Both the position numbers and the translations under genes were made by a program. This document shows, piece after piece, positions 22,131-31,972 of a stretch of DNA of 45,000 nt (its first letter is position 1; every line of letters starts with the position of its first letter). The stretch covers positions 1 to 45,000 of the forward strand of contig JAKLZA010000318.1 of assembly GCA_030704615.1 (NCBI GenBank), written 5' to 3'. This DNA is from Takakia lepidozioides. Taxonomy: Eukaryota > Streptophyta > Takakiopsida > Takakiales > Takakiaceae. The notes under the pieces are model-generated. The model was not told where the DNA came from and made no database searches. It was given only the letters and a program-made list of their open reading frames with translations.

Positions 22131-23111
22131 GTGGATGAGAACGGCTCGGGCGGAGGGAGGTGGGTTGCCTCCAAGCGGCCAACTTCATATCCGCCTCCGA
22201 CATGACGTCTGTTGTAGGGGGGTTCTCCGGCAGCCCACCCGGACCGCCAAATCCAGCCTGTATGCTCTGGGTTTGGGGCTTGGGGATGTCCGGGAGGATG
22301 TCATCCTGGTCAGAAAGCTCCCTCTCGTCGTCCTCAACATGGTCAACCACCACCGGAACCACCTCGAGCACTCTCCCCGTCTCTACTGCCCTCTCCCCGG
22401 CTTCACCTCAAACTTCCACAATCCGTGCTCTTTGTGGTGTTCTTTCCCCTCCTCCAGTCTCCACCGTATGGGTAATTTGGTGGGCTGCTCCCACCCGCGA
22501 TGGTGTAACCGGTGTGTTACTGCCTGTTTGTGGTGTCTTGGAGGGATCCACCGTCTCTGTGCGTCCCTCGCTTACATGGGCATCTGTCATTTCGACAACC
22601 CTGGCCTCTTCAGTGGCCTTTTCTCTTGCCTCCTGGCTAGCCTTATGTCTCGCCTGTTCTTTTGCCCTCTCTTTTGCCCTCTCACGGGCCTTCTGTTTCT
22701 TACTAGGGGTAGCAGCAGGGGAGGCCTCCAGGACGACCACCTTTGATTGAGGCGAACTGACACCCTCGCGTGCCTTGCTCACTCCCCCCTCCGCAGCCCG
22801 TGACGGCTCTCTCACGGGGATTGCATGTGCTTGGCTTTCTTCTTCATCTTTGCGTGGGCGGGCCCTACTGCATATGCATCAACTTCCTCCATTGCCGGAT
22901 TTGCTGTCCTCATCCGATGCCCTTCACCTGCCATGCCGCCTGCACCAACCTCCCCAATGCCTATTTTGTCGTACTCTCGCTGCAGGTCCTCTCGTCCGCC
23001 AACAAAAGGATTTAGTTTGCCCTCCCGCCCCAAGTTGGGCGATCCAAACATGCGATGAGTAGTGGCTTTTGGAGTGACTGCTCGAGCAATTGGAGCTGTC
23101 GATGATACCAC

Positions 23112-23780
23112 CAGCGTGTCGGGCTCGTCGTCACTCTGTCATCCCCAACAATCGTGAGAACCAACATCGCAATGAAAACCACCATCGCAACAATTGTAGA
23201 ACAACAATGAAAACAAAACAAAACCAAGTATGGAGTGGCATGGAACAACAATGAAAACAAACCCAAGCAATCCCTAAGAATCACATGCAGAAGCAGCCTT
23301 TTCTAGAGCTGCCGGCTTTGCACACGCATTGCAAACTATCTAAGGTTCACTCAACCAGTAACTTGCTGAAATCAACATGAAAATTTAAGAACGATTTCGA
23401 TAAGACGGGAAAAGAGGGTGAAATGTTTTGAAGGCACTTCATCTGCCCAGACAATCTTCTTAGCTCAGCATGGATTTCCTTAATTCTGGAATGTAACCTG
23501 TCATCTATAGCGAAGGTGTGCACCCTGTTGCAAATCTCAATGCAGCAACGACCTGGCTCTAATCCCTCTGACCTTCATCATTCTTCTCACCAACTCTTGC
23601 TTTTGCAACGACCTGGCTCCTTTCTAACCCCTCTAACCTTGATCATTCATCTCACCAACTCGTGCTTTTGTGATGCAACCATGCACTTCCAGGGCTGCCA
23701 GGCTGAAGATGCCAAAACAAACAAACAAAAAGCGAGGAAGACTGCACATGTTACACAAAGCGAAAGAGGAAGGGGCTTGC
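23112..23780. other. Intron-like, A/C-rich region
   Basis: No gene. It lies between exon 1 and exon 2 of the inverted methyltransferase remnant. It contains runs of AACAATGAAAACAAAAC and the tandem duplication listed at 23545-23670. Confidence 0.4.
23545..23670. repeat. Tandem duplication, two units of about 60-66 bp
   Basis: GCAACGACCTGGCTC starts at 23545 and again at 23605; both units continue through CATCATTC/GATCATTC, CTCACCAACTC and TGCTTTTG with a few differences. Confidence 0.85.
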
Positions 23781-24211
23781 CTAAGAGTGCTCGGCTTTAG
23801 TTGGCGCGGGCTGTGAGCAAGACAATGGGATCTCCTGCTGGAGCTTCAGTTTGGCCATGCGAGAGGTTGGACGCCGCCCGTAGTACAAAGCCTTCAGCTT
23901 CCGCCGCGGTCTGGGTGTGGGGTTTCTCTCAGGAGAGCCACGCCCTTCTCCACGCGGCATAAGTCCCAGCAAAAGAAAAAAATTCCCGAGGTATGCGTGC
24001 GTACATGCCTCGAATGGAATTTCATCCAAGCGTCACATCAGGTGTCGAAGGCGTATCCGGGAAGCAAGCGCGGAATCCTTGTGGAACATCCGGTTCAAAA
24101 CCGACGGCGGAGAACATTTAATGCGCAACTGCGCCATTAAATGTCGTAGGTATGGAGGTCGGCCACAGGCGCCGACAGGCCCACCCTCCCCCCGAGACTT
24201 CATCAGTCGCC

Positions 24212-24250
24212 CGCTGGATGGAAAAAACGGCGCCGAATTTCCATCCAGCG
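24212..24250. repeat. Single near-perfect palindrome at an inversion break
   Basis: CGCTGGATGGAAAAAACGG continued by CGCCGAATTTCCATCCAGCG: arms of about 19 bases with a GGCGCC core, the E/C palindrome type. Its left flank (GAGACTTCATCAG) is the reverse complement of the flank repeated at 21632-21750, so the two palindrome regions form large inverted repeats around the inverted segment. Confidence 0.85.
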
Positions 24251-24260
24251 GATGAAGTAG

Positions 24261-25856
24261 GACGCAACTGGCAGGGTCCTGGGGGGCATGGTGTACCCGG
24301 CCAAGCTTCGGATTCCCCTTTGCCGCTTGGTTTCATTGCAGGTGGTGAGACCTGCTCTCCCAGGTGATATCGACAAGCTGAAATTCTCTTTCCGGGAGGG
24401 ATATCGAATGGGGTCTGCCGCGTTTTACGTTTCCATGGAGAACGACCACGGAGCTTCTCGTGCCCACACTTCTGATGAGGTGGACAAATGGGGTCCCCAT
24501 TGGCAAAGGCGAAATGAGGAGTTCGAGAGATTGATTGCTACTGATCCTCTTTTCCAGCACTTGTCTGGAAAGATGTTAGTTTACGTGTGGGACGACAATC
24601 ATCGCCTCCTGGCATGGATGGAGTACATAGCCTAAGCCCACCCCAATGACCTGGATTGGCATTTCGCCGTGGAGTGTGTTATGCTCAAGGTTGCGGGGCC
24701 CAATCGCAGTCTTCTCAAAGCGGCAATGGCAGACATCAACTCGTAAGTTACAATGCCTCTTGCTTTGGAACTTTGAATTTGAAACAGTCATTTCATTGCC
24801 AATCGTCATATTTGTTGCAAATTCTCATTTCTGTATTGTTTAATGGAAATGTGGCATTGCAGGGTGACTGAGAATGCCTTCATTGCCACCAACTTGTCCC
24901 ATATGCTCTTCTGAGTGAAGGATGTTGGGAAGCAGGGGGTGCAAGAGTTTGCCAATTCGCTTAGTGCTGACCTGCTGCGCAAGTCGGAGGCAAAGACAGA
25001 CAGAACCTGGTATAGGCTGAGCATGGACGCCATGGTGGACTACATATTTCGGGTAAAGCTCCTGACTGTTTTGTCAGCTTATCTGTCTCTCCTCCCCCAA
25101 TAGAAGAAAAAGTGTTGACCAGGATTTCTAATCATATCTGCGCATTCTTGACAGACGAAAATTCAGCAGGATTTGGCACATGCGCGGAGGTTCTACATGG
25201 AGTCAGAGGAGAAGAAACTAACCCTCCCGGCACTGGAATCGTATCGTATCTCAAAGCTGCGGAGGCGAAAGCCCGCATAAAGTACAAGTCGCGGATGGTA
25301 AAGTACGTGGCCATAGCTGATCCCGCCCTTGGTGCCGACTTTCTGGTGGAGGTGGGGAAGCACTACTCCCGTGCTCTGAAGCCCATGATGACATTGGAGA
25401 AGCTGCATCGTCTAGCCACATCCTGTGTGGATGCAACAGAAAAGGTTATACATTCTTAACCAAATTGTCGTGGCAGCAATTCATTTTTGTGGTGTTTGGC
25501 GCTTACTAATATGCTGGGTGGTTGGACAGACCCGGTGGCCGGTGGCTCCAAATCTGGAATGGTTCCCAAAGTACAAGGGACATGTGAAGCTTCCCCAAAC
25601 CCGACAAACTGTCCGACCCCACATTCGACATGTGGATGAACCGCATGACATGGTGGTTTCAGGTGCTTTCCCATGCTTCATTTGGGGCTTCTACTCTTGT
25701 ATCGGATGGATTTATTGTATTTTTTGAGGAAAGCGGTTTGATGGAGAATGTCCACAGGTGACGATGAATGCGCAAGAGCAACTTGACACACAAGCACATC
25801 AGTTCAAGCTGGAGATTTCTGGTGAAGCAGAGAGCCTACGTGACTATGTGACGAGG
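24261..25856 (+). pseudogene. ParB-domain and middle exons of the element E/C methyltransferase gene
   Basis: Exon pieces match exons 2-6 of copies A and B: 24261-24742 (ParB/Srx domain: LRIPLCRLVSL, GYRMGSAAFYVS, VWDDNHRLLAW), 24863-25052 (190 bases, the same length as in copies A and B), 25155-25444, 25530-25662, and 25758-25856. Donors and acceptors are retained. Inactivating changes: TAA at 24633-24635, TGA at 24912-24914, a frameshift in 25155-25444, and TGA at 25585-25587 where copies A and B have a Trp codon. The ParB motif is DDNHRLLAW here instead of DGNHRLLAW. The match stops at 25856 in the segment equal to DYVTR of exon 6, where element D/F begins; no methyltransferase domain follows. 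Confidence 0.85.
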
Positions 25857-26243
25857 TACTTTCTGCTCAGCGTAGCTACGGCGTGAGCCCAGCCCCGTGA
25901 GCCTGGGAGCTGAGCTCACGTTGTAGGTGCAAAGCGTGAGCGGCACAAATTTGCTGGAGAAGCAGGTCCTATAGGCGAGGATTGCAAGAAGAGGGCCTAT
26001 TACCGTGGACAAAACAAAGGGGGCCACCATGCACCATGTCTACAATGCCTGCACAAAAAGAGTAATATGAAAATATGGCAGAATAGAGCTCAGAATGATT
26101 GACACACTCTATTTCAATTCACAGATAGACGCTTACAATGAATGGCATGTGCATTTGCGAAATGTATGTGTTTGTCCTAAATGCAAAGTCTTCACACGGC
26201 AACCTTGAAACCAGTATGGGAAGTGGGCATGGCTCGTATGTGT
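25857..26243. other. Probable left end of element D/F
   Basis: Non-coding. From 25857 it opens TACTTTCTGCTCAGCG and has repeated CGTGAGCC / CTGAGCTCACG / GCGTGAGCGG motifs at about 25880-25960, reminiscent of the CATGAGC subterminal repeats of element A. It begins where methyltransferase pseudogene C stops and lies downstream of the minus-strand transposase stop at 26244. The exact end and a target-site duplication could not be defined. Confidence 0.4.
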
Positions 26244-29200
26244 TCAAAGAGAATTTGGCTGAGCCCTACGTGAGGTGTCCCGCTGCAGAAGGGTGATGAC
26301 TTCTCCGTAGCCTAGTGTGGCTTGGTGAATGAATTGGTCTCTCTTACCGTCGCAACACATAATTACAAGGTATATGTAATATTGATGCTTGCAGGGGACC
26401 CACTTCCCTCTCATGCCGAGAGCGCCCTCACGCATCGTTACAAAATCCGGACAAGTGCAAGTAGGGAAATTCCCCACGGTAACCTGATATTCTTTGCCAT
26501 GAAGAACTGAGCCAATAGACAGCACTGTGTAAATCCGTCCATACCCCGGGGCAGGGACTTCGGTGATACGAGCCACCCGAGCCTGCAAAATTCTAGCCGA
26601 TTCCATCTTGCATTCGTGATCTGCACCCGAAGCGACACGGCGCACTGTTTTTCCATCTCTTTTTGTTGGGTGGGAGTCGGCACCGGGTGGAGGCATTGCC
26701 GGAGCTTGTGGCACATCTGTGCCGACAGTGCACAAGGGCACCACTCGGGATCGTGCAAGACAAAACCCTCCCTCCTCCAGCATGCTTATCTCGGTTGTTG
26801 ACAGCGACGTCCCAAGTTTCACAGGCCAAATTGCGGGGGGAGGGGGTTTCATTATCACCGAAGGACAAACTGTTCCCTTGACGCATCGTGCCATATCGTC
26901 TGGGCAGAACCAGAACTTGTGGTCCTTTGACTCCCCACTATGATAAGGTCGGAACAACCCTGTGAATGTTGGAGCTGGAGTCCCCCTGGAGCCTTTGCAT
27001 ATTTTTGATTTGCATTTCTTGAAAGAGGGGGTCCGAATTGCCATGCAAGCAACTCTAGATCCTGGTGGGGTGCGTTCTATATGCCACTCACTATCAATGC
27101 AATCAGATTCCTGCACCATGGCCACCACCTCCTCCAATGGGATTCCTGCTGCTGTGCTTGCATGTTCTGCACCTGCTCCACATGAGGAGGACCCACCTGG
27201 GAAGGGGCCGGCACAGGACTTAGTCTGCACTGGAGACACCTTTGGCACAGAGAAATTGACCCTGTCTGGGCGATGGGAATCTCCATCTGAACCTGGAAGA
27301 GTGTTCAATTTCCTTTTGCATGATCCAAATCTTTCCTCGCCTTCCAAATGAGGGAGCCTGGATTGCAATGGGGAGCCTTCAGTGCACCTGTTCAGAGCTT
27401 TGGCCATCTTGGATGGGTCTCCAGACCTACTCGCAGCCCTTAGCATCAACAAAGTCGAACCGGGGCCCTTGCCTCCACCCCGTCCCATCAGAAAATTGCG
27501 GTACCTGGTTTGTTGTGTGAGTGCCCGCACCATGTCATCAGCAGTGGCCACATACAAGTCACGACCTGCTTTGGTAGATTGCTGCATCCAGGCGTTATGA
27601 ACAGTCTCCGCCAAATTACAGGATGGCATGTCGGCCAAGTCCTCCAAGGACATTTCCTACACGAGGCATTGCATGGAAATGTGAGGAAGGAAAGGAAATG
27701 GAAGAGGTTCTTCAAGCGACAATCCAAGAACCCCAAATGAAGAGGCATGTTGCAAAATTTCTGATTTTGGGATTCGAGAGGCTTACCGTCGTCATGAAAG
27801 CTCCCCACTGTCTGTATCTGAAGTGCCAGAAAACCAACCAGTCCTCCAACTCCTTCAGGTGGATACCAGTAGCAGCACCAGAGGAGAACCACCAAGCCCG
27901 GATTGCTTGGTAAGTGCTCTCAGCTTCTCCCATTGATTTGGCATTTTTGTACTTGAGACAGAGCCTTCTGTGCTCCAACTGAAGGTCAGGGCGAATGCAG
28001 CGCTTTGTATGACGTGCCAAAGATTGACTCCAATGGAAGAGGCATGTGCGCTCCCTATTTTCCATTGGGACCTTAAGATCCCCCGAACCAAACACGCGCC
28101 GCACTGCATTGAAATTTGCCTGTGCACTATCAGCCATGAAGCCCGCAAAATTTGTCTTCTGTATTCCGTTGCGCTGCATGACGGCCAGGAGCGAATTCCA
28201 CATGAGCATCTGGGATTCAGTGTCCTCCGACTGCATATCACAAATTGCTATTGAGAGCACACGTTGGTACGCTGGATCATACACATGGCACGCCATGGTT
28301 GTCCAACCCTTCACCCGTTTGCAGTGATCAAACATCAACCAACATTTAGCCAAATCTCCTCCAGGTTGCATTCGGCGGACAATGCTAACACCACTGCCTT
28401 CGCCCACTGCGGACATCTTGAACAAATAAACCTTGGATGAGCCCTGGCCAGGGAAGATACTGTTTTGAATGAATTCATAGCGACTTCTCCGTTTGAGGTC
28501 CATAATGTTGTCCATGAATCCAGCATTGCCTGTGCCGACTCTGAGTGCATTCACCTGGTTTCGAATATTGGGAGAGCTCAACACGGAGAAATGGTCCATC
28601 ACTGCATCAAGCGAATCTGCATCCAGCATTGGCTGTGTCGAATCCCCTTCACCCAATATGTGTTTTTCCAGGAAAGCCTTGCTAGCTGCAAGCGCTATAG
28701 CAGAAGGTGTTGCAGAAGGGGCATTGTGGAACTCCTGCTTCAGCAGATTTCTAGCGATGTCCACGCTATCCCTGCAACTTCCTTTGGACACAGGATGCTC
28801 GTGTGCACCCATATGAATGCAGGCACGACTCATTGTTTTGCACCGGTGTGCCACCTGGTAGATACGAGCGTGGCACACAGAAACACAGGACGGGGAAAGT
28901 TTGCAGAACCTGCACACAAAAGTATTGGTCTTGGGAGGGGCAAGTCCTGGGGTGAAAGGATTCAATGGCACGCCTTCCCACTCACTCTCGTTTGGTTGAG
29001 CGCTATTTCTCAGGCGAGGGCAAGTTATATTCAGGCACTTGCAATGCCCAACGCAAACCGACCTTCGAAATTTCAATCCAATGTCGTTGTGGATGTTTGA
29101 TGTTTTTGTCCTGCACCAAGGGTGTCCGTCATGTTTCTTGTCCATGCCCTGCAGAAGCCCAGCCAGTCCATTGGAAGACGTGGGAGGGTTGAGCTCAAAC

Positions 29201-29808
29201 AAGATGTCCCCATCAAACTCTGCTGGCACGTATTGAACCCGCTGCACACGAAGGGACTCCCAATCAACAAAACGCAGCTCGCTCTTGCACCCAGGCACCC
29301 CTGCGAGGGCTTTCAATTTTGGAATGACACTCGTTATCTCTTGCAATTCGGATTCATCCAAGAATGGAGTCTGCACTGGCGGAGGAATCTCAGAAACATC
29401 CTCCGAGGACGAGTCTGAAAGAGTCACGAATGTAGTGGATGTGCTCACCTCTTTTTTCACATGAACTGTGCCCTTCTGCTGCACGACCGATGCTGCAGTT
29501 CCAGGGGTAATGACTGATCCTGCTGATTGTCTTCTCTCTTTTCCAAGGACACGGTATGTGCCTGGAAGGACTCTCCACTTCCTTCCACACTCGCCAACCA
29601 ATGGTTTCTCCAAATGTCCAGAATCCAAATTCCCATCCTCGTCATACACCTCCTTTTGAACAAGCAGAGAACCCAATTCCAGTGGGAACACTGTAACCAG
29701 CTCATCCTCATGAACAACTGCAAACCCATCGTCGTCTGCAGTGGCGGTCATTGGAAGACTACCTGCATTGGAATGAAATCGTGCTAGTCTAGCTCTGTCC
29801 TTGGACAT
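26244..29808 (-). CDS. MULE-like transposase with SWIM zinc finger, element D/F (intact)
   Basis: Two exons: 29808-27787 (674 codons) and 27656-26244 (470 codons plus stop), 1144 residues with no interruption. The intron has a GTAAGC donor and a GTGTAG acceptor and sits at the same place as in copies A, B and E (after HFRYRQWGAFM). Domains: variable N-terminus; KKHDGHPWCRTKT with a cysteine-rich segment CKCLNITC; a second cysteine cluster FVCRFCKLSPSC and ACIHMGAHEHPV; the catalytic region with WLMFDHCKR, GFMADSAQANF and CLFHWSQSL, as in MULE-type DDE enzymes; then exon 2 with AETVHNAWMQQS, PTFTGLF, FWFCPDDMARC and a SWIM finger (CTCPDF, then PCKHQYYIYL). It is strongly diverged from copy B yet fully open, so it belongs to a separate lineage kept under selection or recently active. 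It probably acts in the nucleus on the element ends. Confidence 0.92.
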
Positions 29809-30671
29809 GTTTTCCTACGCTGACCAAAACTTTCGATCCACAACGGAATCCCCGATTTGATAGCCCGCAATTCTGGAAAGGGGATCCACCACAAAAAAAA
29901 TTGAGGACAACAAGGGTAGCAGTAACCCAAAGGCTGCGGTTGATGCATCAGAAGGATGCAAGAATGACATGCACTGAACTTCGGAGATAACCACGCTGAG
30001 AGACACCAACTAGAAAAAAAAGAAGGCCACAAGAAGCCGTGCTGTTTTTGGATGAAAAACAAATCCTGAACATGACATGAAACCATCCTTTATGGAAAGA
30101 CGGCAAAAACCCTGGAGAGCAGTAAACAGGAAGACCCCGAATGTAATGAGATCATGCCGTGCCAGAAGAGCACAGCACAAACACTGACACTCCAAGAGTC
30201 ACCTCGCACGGATGTGTGCAACACAAGATCATTTCCGACACAACCCTTTATACCGAATGACCCCATGGCGACGATGACGGCAAAATGCAAAGCACAGGGC
30301 AGGCAGTACGAAACACGTGGATGCATATGTGAAGCACAACATTTATGGGGAATCTGCAAGAACTGCTCCAAATTGAACTAGCATTAGATTTGTGCGGCAC
30401 TTCCAAATTTGAAACCATTCCAGAAGGCTGCCATATATTGGCAGGCGGCGAAGTACATCTGACATATATCACAAGTACATGCAACGTATGCACATATTTT
30501 CTGGCACTTTATTTCTTGAATAATGCAAAGACGCCGAAATGGATGAATTCCGTTCGCACACAATAACAACACCAGCATCCAAATACGGTTGACAATGTCC
30601 TATTTTGATTTTGGTTACATGCAATAGGAACCCTTGTTGCAAACGTCAAACTGGAGAGCTCTAGAGTCATC
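29809..30671. promoter_or_regulatory. Divergent intergenic region of element D/F
   Basis: It separates the leftward transposase (start 29808) and the rightward methyltransferase 5' exon (30672). No GGCGCC palindrome array is present, in contrast to elements A and B. A single inverted repeat GCTGCCATATATTGGCAGGC lies at about 30426-30445. No gene supported. Confidence 0.5.
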
Positions 30672-31109
30672 GTGGGGAGCCCTTGTTTCCAGCGGAGGAG
30701 GAAGAGATGGAAATCATTGTACTTCACGAGCTCTAGAAACAGGAATAGAGCCAGATATAGAATGAGGACGGAAAGAGTGGCCGAAGAGGAAAAGGCGGAA
30801 GAAGAGGGCAAAGAGACAAGTTCGGCGATGGAAAAGCAGGAATCCGGGGAAGACCAGCAGCCTGCCATAGTTCCAAGAACAGATGAGGAGGACACTGCAT
30901 CCGAGGGAGAGGCAGACGCCGAAGATGATGTTGACGCTGGCCTCACGAAGAACCTAATAGTGGAAGAGAGGATGGGGGAGATGCTCCAGAACACGAGAGG
31001 CGTGGAGAGCAGTCCGAAGCGCAAAGGGTCCCCGGCGATTGGGGAGTCTTCTGGAGCAGCCCAAAAAAAGGTTCAATCTTTGGAACCCATCTTTGTGCTT
31101 CATTGCTGA
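30672..31109 (+). CDS. 5' exon of the element D/F methyltransferase-type gene
   Basis: The frame begins with a basic segment, RRRKRWKSLYFTSSRNRNRAR, resembling the exon 1 motif RRKLRKLYFGRR of the other copies, and continues as an acidic, Glu-rich linker (EEEKAEEEGKE, TASEGEADAEDD) with KKVQSLEP near the end. It is divergent from transposase D, the same arrangement as in elements A and B. A possible donor AAAAAAAG-GTTCAA lies near 31070. It is followed by the left junction of copy B at 31238; methyltransferase exons resume at 44141. The exons for the ParB domain are not in the window. The assignment rests on one short motif plus position. Confidence 0.5.
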   Translation: MGSPCFQRRRKRWKSLYFTSSRNRNRARYRMRTERVAEEEKAEEEGKETSSAMEKQESGEDQQPAIVPRTDEEDTASEGEADAEDDVDAGLTKNLIVEERMGEMLQNTRGVESSPKRKGSPAIGESSGAAQKKVQSLEPIFVLHC

Positions 31110-31264
31110 TGTGAACCCAAGTTGAGATTCTATGTCAATATGAACATAGACTGCACACGGCATCTCTGCAGGTTGCATCAACCGCGAACAAGAAGCTCAA
31201 AAAGTGTATCCAAAACGGCCAAATTGGGCACTGTTTGAATTGATCAGAAAACGAGGTTTGCATT

Positions 31265-31838
31265 GCAAATGCGGCGACGCATTTCCAGCTTGGCAATGGA
31301 AACTTCTTTTTGGACAAGGGAATGCGGTGCCGCATTTCCGTACAACACTTCGAAAAGTGTGACATTTCTGACCAGCGCGATGGAATGCGTTACCGCATTT
31401 CCGAGAGAGGGTCTGCAAATGGACAAATTGCGATGTCCGTTCTGGAAATGCGGCGCCGCATTTCCATGTCCGTCATCGACTTTTTTTTACAATGGAATGC
31501 GGTGCCAATTTTTTGCTGATGGGCCTGCAGTTCGAACAACGACCATCCCCAATACTGAAATGCGGCACTGCATTTTCAATCCCGCCATCTCGACCTCGTT
31601 GTTCGACCTCTGTAAGCGTGGTGGCATCCATGCGATGAGCGGGAGAGGCCAAAACTGGCGTGTGGACAAAGGAAATTTTGGAAATGCGGCACCGCATTTC
31701 CAATTCAGATTACTTTTTACTATGCCAACATTGAAATGGAAAATTTAGTCCCTCCCCTGTTTTGGAAATGCGGTGCCGCATTTCCAAAAGAGGTTCTTAG
31801 AGTTCCCCTGTTTTGGAAATGCGGTGCCCCATTTCTGA
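31265..31838. repeat. Left palindrome array of copy B
   Basis: About nine palindrome units matching 4347-4880 of copy A in order and spacing, with cores GGCGAC (decayed), GGTGCC, GTTACC, GGCGCC, half site, GGCACT, GGCACC, GGTGCC and a decayed last unit. The five 32-bp-spaced units present in copy A are absent. Confidence 0.88.
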
Positions 31839-31972
31839 TTTTGGGAGCGTCGTGGTTTGGGCGATTGTGTGGCTGGAATGCACACTGGAGAGGGGTCACG
31901 AATGTCGGGCAGAATTTCCTTTATATACTCTGGAAGAGAATTTACATTTACAGAGACTTCATTAAAATTCTA

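Larger units (their letters stand above)
22131..23960 (-). pseudogene. Inverted 5' part of the element E/C methyltransferase gene
   Basis: Exon 1 at about 23960-23790 encodes PRPRRKLKALYYGRRP and KLKLQQEIPLS, matching PRRKLRKLYFGRRP and MRLQEEIAIS of exon 1 in copies A and B (10278-10108, 37161-36991). The next coding stretch, 23111-22131, is a charged linker with tandem ARERAKERAKEQA-like helices and ends in TTDVMSEADMKLAAW, matching the sequence just before the ParB domain in copies A and B (TDMSPEDFKSAADKM). It is broken by a frameshift near 22812 and an in-frame TGA near 22408. The rest of the gene lies on the opposite strand from 24261, and both break ends touch palindromes, so this segment appears inverted. 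Confidence 0.7.
17115..25856. mobile_element. Element E/C: old decayed relative of the same transposon superfamily
   Basis: Grouping of the minus-strand transposase pseudogene (17115-20176), accessory gene (20759-21325), diverged palindrome arrays (21587-22130, 24212-24250) and methyltransferase pseudogene in two opposed pieces (22131-23960 minus, 24261-25856 plus). The gene set is that of element A, but all parts are diverged and most are broken. Both ends are cut by younger elements (A on the left, D/F on the right). That these pieces were one element is inferred. Confidence 0.6.

Noticed and set aside
30672-31109. Independent acidic host gene
   Set aside because: Its basic start resembles exon 1 of the element methyltransferase genes and it is divergent from a transposase, so an element exon is the better reading, though still uncertain.
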